A stretch of 64,000 nt of DNA, from contig CM053031.1 of the NCBI GenBank assembly GCA_028564925.1, positions 164,568,226-164,632,225 on the forward strand, written 5' to 3'. Shown one piece after another: positions 20,266 to 31,581 of this stretch; positions within the stretch are counted from its first letter, which is position 1; every line of letters begins with the position of its first letter. Below the pieces are notes generated by a model that was not told where the DNA came from, did not search any database, and saw only the letters and a program-made list of their open reading frames with translations. The translations under genes were made by a program, and so were the position numbers. The DNA comes from Lithobates sylvaticus. Its lineage: Eukaryota > Chordata > Amphibia > Anura > Ranidae.

Positions 20266-21350
20266 CTAAAATGGCAGAGAAGTACAAAACCCCCCCAAAT
20301 GACCCCATTTTGGAAAGTAGACACCCCAAGCTATTTGCTGAGAGGCATGTTGAGCCCATTGAATATTTTTTTTTTTAGTCCCAAGTGATTGAATAAAGAC
20401 AAAAATAAAAATAATTTTTTTTTTCTTCAAAAAGTTGTCACTAAATGATATATTGCTCACACATGCCATAGTTATATGTGGAATTGCACCCCAAAATACA
20501 TTTTGCTGCTTCTCCTGAGTATGGGGATACCACATGTGTGGGACTTTTTGGGAGCCTAGCCGCGTACGGGGCCCCGAAACCCAAGCACCGCCTTCAGGAT
20601 TTCTAAGGGTGCAAATTTTTGATTTCACTCCTCACTACCTATCACAGTTTCGAAGGCCATAAAATGCCAAAATAGCACAAAACCCCCCCAAATGACCCCA
20701 TTTTGGAAAGTAGACACCCCAAGCTATTTGTTGAGAGGCATGGTGAGTATTTTACAGCTCTCATTTGTTTTTGAAAATGAAGAAAGTAAAGAAAAAAAAT
20801 TTTTTTTTTTCTTTTTTCAATTTTCAAAACTTTGTGACAAAAAGCGACATCTGCAAAATACTCACAATACCTCTCAGCAAATAGCTTGGGGTGTCTACTT
20901 TCCAAAATGGGGTCATTTTGGGGGGTTTTATGCCATCTGGGCATTCCATGGCCTCCGAAACTGTGATTGGCAGTGAGAAGTGAAATAAAAAAATTACTCC
21001 CTTAGAAAGCCTGAAGGCGGTGCTTGGTTTTTGGGGTTCCGTACGCAGCTAGGCTCCCAAAAAGTCCCACACATGTGGTATCCCCGTACTCAGGAGAAGC
21101 AACAGAATGTATTTTGGGGTGTATTTCCACATATGCCCATGACATGTTTGAGCAATATATCATTTAGTGACAACTTTTTGTAAAAAAATATATATATTTT
21201 TTTTTTTTCATTATTCAATCTCTTGGGACAAAAAAAAAAAATATTTAATGGGCTCAACATTGCTCTCAGCAAATAGCTTGGGGTGTCTACTTTCCAAAAT
21301 GGGGTCATTTGGGGGGGGTTTGAACTGTCCTGGCATTTTATGCACAACAT
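20266..21350. repeat. Inverted repeat of about 1.1 kb inside the TTAA element
   Basis: Left-arm blocks CAAAACCCCCCCAAATGACC and TTTTGGAAAGTAGACACCCC (near 20286 and again near 20680) reappear inverted near 20868-20930 and 21262-21320. CCACATGTGTGGGACTTTTT on the left is mirrored by AAAAGTCCCACACATGTGG on the right. The centre lies near 20815 in a T-rich tract. Arms are diverged. ORFs on both strands here are symmetry artefacts. Confidence 0.85.
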
Positions 21351-22569
21351 TTAGAAGCCTATGTCACACGTCACCCACTCTTCTAACCACTTGAAGACAA
21401 AGCCCTTTCTGACACTTTTTGTTTACATGAAAACATATTTTTTTTTTGCAAGAAAATTACGTTGAACCCCCAAACACTATATATATTGTTAAAGCAAAGG
21501 CCCTACAGATTAAAATGGTGGGTGTTGCATTTTTTTTTTTCCACACAGTATTTGCGCAGCGATTTTTCAAACGCATTTTTTGTGGAAAAAATACACTTTT
21601 TTTTATTTTAATGCACTAAAACACACTATATTGCTCAAATTTTTGATGAAATAAAAAATATGATCTTAGGCCGAGTACATGGATACCAAACACGACATGC
21701 TTTAAAATTGCGCACAAACACGCAGTGGCGACAAACTACATACATTTTTAAAAGCCTTTAAAAGCCTTTACATGATACCACATTAGATTCACGGAGGAGG
21801 TCTACTGCTAAAATTACTGCCCTCGATCTGACCTTCGCGGTGATACCTCACATGCATGCTGCAATTGCTGTTTACATATGACGCCAGACCAACGCTTGTG
21901 TACGCCTTTGCGCAAGAGAAGGGGGGGCAGGGGTGCTTTTTTTTTTTTTTTTAGTTTTTTTTTTATTTATTTAGCTTTTTTATTCTATTTTTAAACTGTT
22001 CCTTCCATTTTTTTTTCTTTGTTATGATTTTTATTGTTATCTCAGGGAATGTAAATATCCCCTATGATAGCAATAGGCAGTGACAGGTACTCTTTTTTTG
22101 AAAAAATTGGGGTCTATTAGACCCTAGATCTTTCCTCTGCCCTCAAAGCATCTGACCACACCAAGATTGGTGTGATAAAATGCTTTCCCAATTTCCCAAT
22201 GGCGCGGTTTATATCCGGGAGGGGGGACATTCCCTCCTACTGCTTGTAAAAGCAGTCTAGAGGCTAATTACCCGCTAGAATTGCTTTTACATGAAAGCCG
22301 ATCACTGGCTGAAAAGAATGATACCAAGATGATACCTAAACCTGCAGGCATCATTCTGGTATAACCATTCAAAGTCCAGCAACATACTGGACATATATTG
22401 TAATCTTTTTTTTTTTTTCATGCAGCCTCTTGGCTGAACGAAAAAAAGAGATTGATTGGTGGGTATGCCCACCATTAGAATACCTCCCTTCATCCACCCA
22501 CTTCTAATGATGGGCATACATGCACCATTTATATATGCCGATGCATGGGGGCATCCTCCCGCAAAAGTT

Positions 22570-22615
22570 ATGCCGTGTACACACGGTCGGAATTTCGACC
22601 GTATGTACGTGGCAT
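22570..22615. repeat. 46-bp near-perfect palindrome
   Basis: ATGCCGTGTACACACGGTCG is followed by AATT and the imperfect mirror CGACCGTATGTACGTGGCAT. This resembles two fused copies of a terminal inverted repeat, perhaps from a separate MITE family. No coding role. Confidence 0.7.
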
Positions 22616-23513
22616 TAGGAGCCAATCGCTCCTCTCCCCCCCCCTGCTGCCCCCATGCTTCGGCACATATGCTCTTTTTTTTAACTGTGGTGGTGAAATC
22701 ACCTCCTACAGCGTTGGAGTCGCGGCTTTATGTATCGTGGGAGCAAACGCTGTTGCTGTCAAGATAAATAAATCCGCGCTGCAACTGAATGGCGCACCTG
22801 AAAACAAAAAAATGCTTAACACTAAAACACAGTAAACAAAATTACATACCTGAAAAGCAAGCATGATAAAACATGATAAAACATAATAAAACATTGCAGA
22901 ATAGAATGGAGTAAAAAAAGAGCAACAATAGAGAGAGAGAGAGAACAATAAAACGACAACTATTTTTGTTTTTTTTATTTTTTTGAGATTCACAGGTAAA
23001 AAAGCTCCTGACTGTTAGCGACTGAATCAAAACGCTACCACAAAAAAAATGTTAGCGATCGCAGGGATCAGGCCTGACTCTGCGAACACTGCAGTTATGT
23101 GTGCTTAGTGTTTTGTAAGTGACAGTGATCGATCGATACTGCACTTGGGTGGGCTGGGCTGGGCGGAGGGGGAAAACGCAGGTGCTAGCAGGTATCTGGG
23201 CTGATCCCGCTAACAATGCGTTTTTTTGGAACCCTAAACTGCTGGGACGCTAGTATAGATCTGATCAGATCAGATATTGATCTGTTCAGATACTATACCA
23301 CTAAGGGAGGTGTATGCTTTGCGCGTGGGTGTTTGCGGTACTGGCACTAACCTGGGGCGACGCAGACCTTATTTGACCCTAAAACCTAATTGATATCACC
23401 CGCCGGGCGATCAGGGGGTTAAACCGTTATTGGGTAATAAATGGCGGGTGCCCTGACAGTATAAAAAACAAGCTAACTAACCAGCGTCACCCGTAACAGT
23501 AATACAAAAAAAA

Positions 23514-24335
23514 ACTGGTTACCTAGCGACACTAATGCAGCGATCAGAAAAACGATCGCTTAGTGACACTGGCAAAAGGGGGTGAAAGGGTTAACTAGGG
23601 GCAATCAGGGGGTTAAACCTTTATTAGGTAATATATGGGGGTACCTGACGCTATATAAAAACCTGACGGGGAACCTAAATAACGAAATAACTAACTGGCT
23701 AACCAGCGTCACCAGTGACATTTTATACGGTGATCACTGGTGAAAGGGTTAACTCTAGGGGCAATCAGGGGGTTAAAACCTTTATTTAGGTTGTAATATG
23801 GGGATACCTGACCTATAAACCTATTTATGTACCTATATAAACATGGCGGTTAAAATAAAAAAAAACTGGTTACCTAGCGACACTAATGCAGCGATCAGAA
23901 AAACGATCGCTTAGTGACACTGGCAAAAGGGGGTGAAAGGGTTAACTAGGGGCAATCAGGGGGTTAAACCTTTATTAGGTAATATATGGGGGTACCTGAC
24001 GCTATATAAAAACCTGACGGGGAACCTAAATAACGAAATAACTAACTGGCTAACCAGCGTCACCAGTGACAGTTATACGGTGATTACTGTGAAAGGGTTA
24101 ACTCTAGGGGCAATCAGGGGGTTAAAACCTTTATTTAGGTTGTAATATGGGGGTACCTGACCTATAAAACTATTTATGAACCTATATAAAACATGGCGGT
24201 TAAAATAAAAAAAAAATGGTTACCTAGCGACACAATGCAGCGATCAGAAAAACGATCGCTTAGTGACACTGGCAAAAGGGGGTGAAGGGGTTAACTAGGG
24301 GCAATCAGGGGGTTAAACCTTTATTAGGGGGGGGG
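23514..24335. repeat. 350-bp tandem array, about 2.4 copies
   Basis: TGGTTACCTAGCGACAC recurs near 23516, 23867 and 24217 (period about 350). Each unit contains the stem GCGATCAGAAAAACGATCGC, GGGGGTGAAAGGGTTAACTA and a second, related half-unit with GGGCAATCAGGGGGTTAAA. The third copy ends in a run of G. Copies 1 and 2 are highly similar, suggesting recent amplification. Confidence 0.85.
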
Positions 24336-24784
24336 GGGGGCTACCTAGGACCTAAAACTAACTGCACTGACAGTTATTACAGTCACACTGACACTAAATG
24401 CAGTGATCAGTAAATAAATGATCACTGCAATTAGTGACACTGTGACTGGGGGGGGGCGGGGGTGATCTGGGGGGTGATCAGGGGGTGACAGGGGGGTGGA
24501 TTGTGTGCCTATGTGTACTGGTGTCAGTGTACTGTTTGTGCACTAACCTTTACATCTTCTCTGCTCGGCGTTCCGGTCACATAGACCGGCGCACCGAGCG
24601 TGACATCACTTCCGCCTTCCTGTCTATACAATAGACAGGAAGGGGAAGCTTTTCATTCGCCAGGAGCGATCGCGAGGGGGTGGCCAGAAACCACTGGCCG
24701 TCCCCTCGTCCCGGATCGCTCCTGAAGCGATGCCGACCGTCCCCGCCGGCGGAGGGGGTCCGATCGGACCCCCCAACCGCCTGA

Positions 24785-24830
24785 AGAATGGCACGTACAG
24801 GTACGTGGTTCTGCCTGTACGTGCCATTCT
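24785..24830. repeat. Hairpin with 17-bp perfect arms
   Basis: AGAATGGCACGTACAGG and CCTGTACGTGCCATTCT surround a 12-base loop, about 40 bp inside the right end of the TTAA element. A subterminal hairpin could be a transposase or replication-related structure; that is inference. Confidence 0.85.
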
Positions 24831-25261
24831 GCCGACGTATATCTACATGGGGCGGTCGGCAAGTGGTTAAACACTTACCTTACCTTTTTTTTACAGTATG
24901 CCCCAATGTTTTTCCCACATGTATTTATTTATTTTTTATTTTTTACTCAGTTTTGACGAATTGCTGGGCTCTATCTCCCCTCGCTTGCAGCGTCAGAACA
25001 CGAGCTTCAGACCAAGTATCCAGCCTGCTGAAAGATTATTGATCACTTTAAGGTAATTATCATCACTCATGTCATTTGTCATGCGTTATATTGACCATGT
25101 TTTTTTTATGTTTTTTAACCTGGGTATTTGTTAAAATATAACCGCACAAAAAATGTAGGAATAATTATTTATTCACGTATCATAAAATATGATAAAAATA
25201 TAAACTTTACCCATGTATAAAACATAAATTAACTCTGCAATAAAATCCAAAAAATTGCCTG

Positions 25262-27842
25262 TCAAGTAGGCCTCTTCCCTGTTCTATCAAAATGTGTCAT
25301 GTGGGTCCTTAACCATGAACAGACCACATCACAGATTCCGATATGTTTTTTGGAAAGGGGCCTCATAGGAGTATTGAGTTGCGGAAGCTGGGTCATCACT
25401 GGCAGTGTGGGGAGCAGGCCTAGCCTCCCCATGTTGACTTTGCCCATACATACCCTGAGTTTGGGGGGAGGGCCCTAATTGAAGGAAGTGGGGATGGGAT
25501 GGGATAGGGAAGGTTACTGGGTGGCCCTTCATATATGGAGATTGGCCTGTCATAACTTGAGGGATATGATGGTGGATTATAGGGGTAAGGATGGTGTTGC
25601 TGCTCAGGGTAGTGCGGGTATCTTGGGTAGTGATGGGGAGGTCTTGGTTGGGGCACATTTGGGTATTTAAATGCAGCTTCCTCCTGTGGCTGGGAGAAGG
25701 AGTGCAGCATTTTTTCTATAGTTTTGCGCATTTCATAGTACCGCTCTGGGGGTATCTTTTTAATTAGGGGTACAAAACTGAGCGCCAGGATTGTATTGGC
25801 ACATAAAAATGCATCCACCTTTTAACATGTCTAATAAGCGCTCACTTAGGTCAGGTTGGGATAGTGCTGGACGCCTCCGTGGCACTTTGCCAGGCTGATC
25901 AATTTGTGCAGGAGCAGAGGATGGCCCAGGAACAGCCTCCTCTGCCCCTGAACATTGTTCTTCTGGCTGAGTTTCCCAGAGACTGGAAGATGTTTGGATT
26001 TGTGCTAAATCCGCTGTGTCTTCTGGAATATCAATGGGTGCTTCCTCCTCTGTTTGCTGTTCTTGTTCTTCCTCCAAAACATCTTGCTCCTCCCAACTAG
26101 ATTCTGTCCTGTTTTATATAGTAAAAATTTTCAAAATTAACTCGGCATATTGATGATGTAAATGAAAACTTTCTCCCTCATCTCCACTATGGGTTGTAGA
26201 AAATCCAAGTCCCTGGCATACATATAGGGTACCCTAGTCGCTGCCCCCGAGCCACTCCTTGTTTCTCTGAGGTGCCTCATGTATTTTCTGTAAGCATCAC
26301 GTATGCTACGCCATCTTGTCTGTAAGTAGCGCACTGAAAAATAAAGAACAACATAATTATTTGTTTTATTTTTTGTCATTTTAGGTACTTAGCAACAGGG
26401 AATTCCTTTGGAAGTTTGCACTATGAATTCAAGGTTGGAAAATCAACGATTAGTGGCATTGTTCATGCTACCTGCCTAGTCATATGGGAAGAACTGAAGG
26501 ACATTGTGATGAAGAAGCCCAAACCAGAAGAATGGCTGATGATAGCTGACCTATTCTGGGAGAGATGCAACTTCCCCAACTGTCTTGGAGCCATTGATGG
26601 CAAACATGTACGCATCCTCAAGCCTCCAGCTAGTGGGAGCCAATTTTTTCATTATAAAAAATATTTTACGTTGGTATTAATGGCAGTGGCAGACACAAAT
26701 TATAAATTTATTTATGTTGATGTAGGTTCTTATGGCAGCAGCTCAGATTCTAGTGTATTCTCACATTCCTCATTTGGCCGCATGCTGCGTGACAATACAC
26801 TAGACTTGCCTAATAATTCTGCCCTGCCAGGGACCTGCCAGGGACTACAGAGCCTCTTCTCCCACATGTATTTGTGGGAGATGAAGTTTTCACATTGTCC
26901 CAGAACATGCTCAGGCCTTATTCAAGTCGCTTTCTGACAACTGAAAAAAGAGTGTTCAATTATAGGCTGACTAGGGCACGCAGATTAGTAGAATGTACAT
27001 TTGGAATTCTTTGCAATAAGTGGAGATTCCTGCATACTTCTATTAACCTCAGTATAGATCATGCGATCAGTGCAATTAAAGCTGCCTGTGCCCTGCACAA
27101 CTATGTGCGTGAAAGAGATGGGTTTCTTTTTGAAGATTCCCTGACCCATAACATGGAGGCAGCATATTGCAATATTCCTAGGGGCACCACTACTGGTACA
27201 CTTATTAGAGAAGAATTTAAGAATTTTTTTTTGTCACCAGCTGGGGAGGTGCCTTGGCAGATGAATTGTATTGACTAAAAATAAATATGTATTTTTTTGC
27301 TGGTTGTAAATGCATGATAATATAATGCTAAGTGTGCTGTATGAAAAGTGTTGTATGTAATTTTGGCTATGAAAAATAAAACTTTTTTAGATCACATTTC
27401 TGGTGTATGTCATATTACTGACCTTAGAAATTATAAGAATATGCATTTATTTAGGGACTCAACCGTCCCTAGATAAAGCTGTTATGTGCACAATGTTTAC
27501 AGCATGTGGCCTGGTACAGATTTGGGGGTGACCACATGCTGTTGGGTAAAATCAAAGAAATTAATGTCCACCATCTAAATATACAGAACAGCATATACAG
27601 GTAGTAAAAGGTAATAAAAAAAACTTACATTTGTCAGCCTGAACTTGGGAAGAGCACCTGTTCCACTCTGGCAAGAGGTCTCTGCCAATTTCCTGCCATG
27701 CACGTTTTTTGGCAACGTTGTCCTTATATTTAGGATGCCGGGTGTCATAAATCATGGGTTTGTCCCTCACAAGTCTGATCAACTCCTCACAATCCACTGC
27801 TTCTTTCTCCTTTAATGACGCTTTTCGGCCTCTTTTGGACAT
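25262..27842 (-). pseudogene. Harbinger MADF/Myb-like accessory gene, antisense to and interlocked with the transposase
   Basis: Exon 1 runs 27842 to 27629 (MSKRGRKASLKEKEAVDCEE, LIRLVRDKPMIYDTRHPKYK, AWQEIGRDL), donor GTAAGT. Exon 2 starts at 26333 after TTTTTCAG and joins in phase to give DKLRYLQTRWRSIRDAYRKY, completing a MADF domain (N-terminal about 100 aa). The third coding block (about 26100 to 25262) is acidic then Pro/Tyr-rich (EEEQEQQTEEEAPIDIPED, PNVPQPRPPHHYPRYPHYPE) with a possible frame change near 25800. The exon 2-3 junction is not resolved. In Harbinger elements this protein binds DNA and carries the transposase to the nucleus and ends. Exons 2-3 lie in transposase intron 2, and transposase exon 3 lies in this gene's first intron. 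Confidence 0.82.
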
Positions 27843-28157
27843 GCTGGTTCCATTCCGGATTTCAAAAGACACGGGGGAGGAACAGGAAGAAGGGGAGGTG
27901 TTTGAGTGGCGTGAATTTCTGTTCAGGACGCAAGCCAGATGCGAATCAGATGCGTGCCCATAGAAGATAATGGGCCTGAATTCGCACCTGATCCGTCCCG
28001 CAACACACCAAGGACGGTTGCGTCTTTTCGTCAATTCGCATTGCGCATGCACCGGACATGTGTGAACGTGCCCCATTGAAAACAATGGGTTTTCAAATGT
28101 CCTGCGAATTCGCAGTATTTTGCCCCGCTGCGAATTCGCTATAGTCTGAACCCAGGC

Positions 28158-28430
28158 TCAGTGTTTTCATATTAACATTTTCTTATTTTCTTCGGAAATA
28201 AATAAGACGTTGTTTTACTAAGCAGTGTGTTTGTTTTCATAGCTAACCTTATATTATTGTGCTATCAACAGTAACATTATCAGGGTTTTAATAGACTAGC
28301 TAACTATAGGAATAGACACATTTATACATATATAGAATAAATAGAGGGAATCCGTAACCACCCTCGGATAATAATATTTATTTCAGAGGTGATATGATAT
28401 CAATTTACAAATACCATACTGGTGACTAGG
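28158..28430. other. No gene seen
   Basis: A/T-rich sequence right of the Harbinger terminus, with no ORF or repeat recognised. Not obviously related to 18646-18813 on the other side. Confidence 0.4.
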
Positions 28431-28900
28431 GATGGGCCGAACCGACCCCTGTTCGTTTCGCACCAGAACTTTCGAACACAGCGAAAGTTCGGACCCGAAT
28501 AACGAACCCCATTAAAGTCAAAGGGACCTGAACATCAAAAATCAAAAGTGCCCATTTTGAAGGCTTATATGCAATTAATTGGGAATACAATGATTATATG
28601 GGTCCGGCGCTTGCCCTGGGGAACATGCATCAATAAAAAAAAGTTTGTGGAAAAACGTCATTTTTAAATAAGCAGTGATTTTATTTTTATTTTTAAAGTG
28701 AAAGCATAACAATGAAAAATTCCTTCCAATATAGTGCCTGGGGGGTCCCCTTAGTCTACCTGTAAAGTGTCAGATCTGTACCTATATGTCTAGAATCTGC
28801 TGCAGCAATAATTGCATTTATAAAGCCAATAAAAATTAAATTTTCCCTGCAAGCTGCCCTTATTTTGCTCAGCGACAGCTGGGGAGACAGTGTGTATGAT
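28431..28900 (-). repeat. Foldback-family terminus, inverted relative to 18645
   Basis: CTAGGGATGGGCCGAACCGA, TTCGCACCAGAACTTTCGAA and AATCAAAAGTGCCCATTTTG match, with divergence, the reverse complement of the segment ending at 18645. Similarity continues through the GGGGGGTCCCC phrase near 28740 and then fades. It is a second, older copy of the same repeat family. Confidence 0.6.
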
Positions 28901-30214
28901 GAGGCCACAATGTAGTGCACTGGGAACAAGATTAGAGATTTTTTGGATATATTCTGGTGTCAGTTTGACTTTGAATAGAAGTAAAAATTGGTCTTTGGAT
29001 GTCAGTGGCGCCTTCCCATCGTAACCCTATAGAGGTAATCTTGATGAAAGCAAGAATTGGCCTTGCTGTGAAAAATTGCAATGATATACACCTGTCAAAC
29101 AGGTTTATAATGAGAAAAGAAAAGGAATTTTGGGACTTTAAATGAGGCAGGACCCAAAGGGGTAACTGCCTCCATCCCTATCATTGATTAAAATTGAGAG
29201 CAAATGGTGGGACTTTGTATGAAGCACACAGCAGCACAAAAAGAAGTCAAGTGACTGGGAAATACTGTTTATTCATGTTGTATAATCTAACATACAACTT
29301 AATGGGTATATAACCTCCAAAAGCATTTGATCATTTGCAACATATGTTACATAGTAGTCCGCAATCATTGAGACAGTTGTAGAACAGACAATGGATACGT
29401 ATTATAAACATAGGCAAGTTAAAAACAATACTAAATATATCAAAAAAATATAAAAGAGGGGAGAAAAAAAATATATAAACATAATTCATATACTGAATGA
29501 TTATAAACATGAATAAAACCGTAGAGAATATAAATTGGTCCATGGTAGAATGGTAGTAAAGTGTAAGGCTTGACGTGTTTCTCGGCCTTATAGCCACTCA
29601 TCAGAAGCATAAACCATGGAAAATATCTAAAAACAAAAAATATTAGTTCTAAATGATCTAAAAGGATAATTGATTTTAGTTGAGGTAGGGGGTAAGAAAA
29701 CATAAAAAACAAGGGGAAATTGTATATGAAGGTTTGTTACCAGGTTGCATATTAAACTTACATCTGCATCTGCGCAGCGGCAGTGCGGCATTGAAAGTCA
29801 CCAAAAAATTGCAGGGTCTCATTTCCGGGCACTGCAATCGCCAAAGGGGCAATAACAACCAGCACAGTCAATTCGTAGGCCATGTGTGTGAGTGGACAAC
29901 CCTTGTGAAGGGTAAAAGCAGTGAGCCTGATGGGAAACCAAAGATGCAAAATTAATGCATGAGAAAGAAAAGTGACTAATGTTGAATGTAAATTGGTTAT
30001 AAAGGTGAGAATAATGAGTGAGGTGAACGGTGAGTGGTAAGGGGTGTAAAGGAGAAAAAAAAAATAGAAAATAGAAAATTAAAGCAGAAACACAGGGGCT
30101 GATAGTGAATAATTACCAATGAGTTACAGATGAAAATAATGATCGATGTAAGTGGAAGTGATCCAGGATGTGTGGAGTGAGAAATGTGCCTGTGAACTGG
30201 CCCACGAAGGTGCA
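28901..30214. other. Unassigned repeat-like sequence
   Basis: No credible ORF. The phrase GACGTGTTTCTCGGCCTTAT and CACTCATCAGAAGCAT near 29570-29610 is in the style of dispersed frog repeats. A/T-rich tracts dominate near 29430-29480 and 30045-30080. Confidence 0.35.
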
Positions 30215-30505
30215 TATAGTTACATAGTTACATAGTTAGCTAGGCCGAAAAAAGACACAAGTCCATCCAGTTCAACCATAAAAAAAAAAGAAATAATAAA
30301 TAAAAATAAAAAATATCGTACAATCCAATATACCCAATTCTATACCCACAGTTGATCCAGAGGAAGGCAAAAAAAAACCCCAGAAGAGCATGCTCCAATC
30401 TGCTACAGCAGGGGAAAAAAATCCCTTCCTCATCCCCCTAGAGGCAATCGGATTTTCCCTGGATCAACTTTACCTATAAATGTTAGTACCCAGTTATATT
30501 ATGTA
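30215..30505 (-). mobile_element. LINE-type repeat, 3' part with 8-bp tail
   Basis: On the minus strand the sequence ends in a tail of CTATGTAA units (plus strand TACATAGTTACATAGTTA near 30219). Upstream are degraded LINE-end peptides, including GRDFF and LNWMDLCLFS. A short-repeat tail is typical of CR1/L2-type non-LTR elements. The other part lies at 38783-39060, separated by the gypsy insertion. Confidence 0.5.
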
Positions 30506-31581
30506 TGTAGCGCTACCCCCAGTTAAGAGAGCCGCTGGTTTGTTTTGGGTCCCTGAGTACAGCTCCACCAACCCCCGGCAATTTGGCTCTACCCGCTCTG
30601 GCACAGTTAGTCAAGGGGTATGTATCTATGCACATAAAAATATCTTATACTCTAAGCATAATGGGTATGAACTCACAAGCAGACTGCTGAGATAAGAATA
30701 ACTGGCTTTACTTTGTCAGTAAGGAAAAGAAATAGTAACATGCATTTGAACATATATCTTACAATACTTTAGCAGGTCCCTGCAATATGCACTTTAACAT
30801 GTACACATATATGTATTCAACTAGCAATGGGGAAACGGAGCGCCAAGTGTGGCGACCGCATGCTATGCACCCCTGAGGTGCAATAAATCTATCTGCGCCT
30901 ACCTAATGGACCAGGCCTGATCCCTAGCAATAGAGCTCAGTCCTTGTACTAGTACAGTGTTCTTCACCGGCAATAAATCTGTAGAGGTGGTGCACATGTA
31001 GCTTTAAATGGTGTCTTTGTAATCCACAGAAAGTAACATTGCTGCTCTGAGGTAAATTGCGCCTAGGCAGTTCAATAGGCATAAAACATGTGTATCAATG
31101 CAGGATGAGCCTTCCGGCTCTCTCACCAATCCTGGGGTACCGTCCCTTCGCTCCGGTCCCTCTAATGGTGGCTCTGGTCTCTTCAGTGGCGGCTCGGGTC
31201 TCCTCAGTCACAGCCCCTGCGCTCCGGTCCTCAGCTCCGACCGATCGTCTGTAGGGAAGAGTCTCCGCTCCGCTGCTGCTGACTCTGAGGTAGAAGAGTC
31301 TCACTCCATCTGCTGCAAGGCCCAGGCTTCAGGCCTTCAGCTCCGGTCCGCACAGGTGTCTCTGCTGGCTGCAGTCTCCGCGTCACACGCTCTGTCAGCA
31401 GAGGCAGGCCAGTCCTGTCAGGCCTCAGAAGAGGAAGTGTCCCAAGAGGAAGAGGCGGTCTCCGCTCTTCCTTTTTATAACCTCCCCCAGCAGCCTCTCG
31501 GGCGGAAACAAGCAGCCCGGGAGCCTGGGGGATTATGGGGGATGTAGTCTTTCCCAGTAAAAGGGGTACGACCCCGCTACA
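30506..31581 (-). repeat. 3' LTR of the PNMA-like gypsy element
   Basis: A 1076-bp LTR with inverted ends TGTAGCG/CGCTACA. The end of the pol frame falls inside it (to 31231). It carries a TTTTTATAA box near 31470 (plus strand; the minus strand reads TTATAAAAA). Confidence 0.9.

Larger units (their letters stand above)
19810..24870. mobile_element. 5.06-kb TTAA-flanked non-autonomous element
   Basis: TTAACCACTTCAGCCCCGG opens at 19810, and CGGTCGGCAAGTGGTTAA closes at 24870, with TTAA at each end and CCACTT/AAGTGG termini. No long ORF is present. The interior is modular: a large inverted repeat (about 20266-21350), a perfect-style short palindrome (22570-22615), a 350-bp tandem array (23514-24335) and a 17-bp-arm hairpin near the right end (24785-24830). 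It sits in intron 1 of the Harbinger transposase, so it inserted after the Harbinger. piggyBac- or Kolobok-type mobilisation is inferred from TTAA only. Confidence 0.78.
19081..27278 (+). pseudogene. Harbinger DDE transposase (HARBI1-like), three exons, one frameshift
   Basis: Exon 1 is 19081-19301 (MCAALPMIMPT..., RRRRYWVHPIIANREERGQF), donor GTGAGT. Exon 2 is 24951-25052 (SFDELLGSISPRLQRQNTSF), acceptor TTACTCAG, donor GTAATT. Exon 3 is 26385-27278, acceptor TCATTTTAG, opening RYLATGNSF. Phases agree across both junctions, giving MSISSFDELL and LRYLATGNSF, as in HARBI1. DDE_Tnp_4 catalytic residues are visible: D of GAIDGKHV (about 26596), D of VDVGSYGSSSDSS (about 26719) and E of LVECTFGILCNKWRF (about 26991). 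A duplicated 11-mer CTGCCAGGGAC (26824-26834, 26835-26845) shifts the frame between the second and third residues. The protein would cut and paste the transposon together with the MADF partner. Intron 1 hosts the 5-kb TTAA element and intron 2 hosts antisense exons. Confidence 0.88.
18814..28157. mobile_element. PIF/Harbinger transposon with a nested 5-kb element
   Basis: The termini AGCCTGGGTTCAGACTA (left) and TAGTCTGAACCCAGGCT (right) are inverted repeats of about 17 bp. The 3-bp flanks (TTA left, TCA right) are close to the TWA-type target of Harbingers. The element carries the two genes typical of the superfamily: a DDE transposase (plus strand) and a MADF/Myb-like protein (minus strand). 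A TTAA element (19810-24870) accounts for over half its length. Without it the transposon is about 4.3 kb. An 11-bp duplication shifts the transposase frame, so this copy is probably inactive. Confidence 0.88.

Noticed and set aside
20266-21394. Several 75-120-aa ORFs on both strands
   Set aside because: Same peptide (SLGCLLSKMGSFGG and its inverse) in each arm of an inverted repeat; symmetry artefacts.
23514-24335. Satellite or origin-like iterons
   Set aside because: Only about 2.4 copies of 350 bp inside a transposon; no evidence of origin function.
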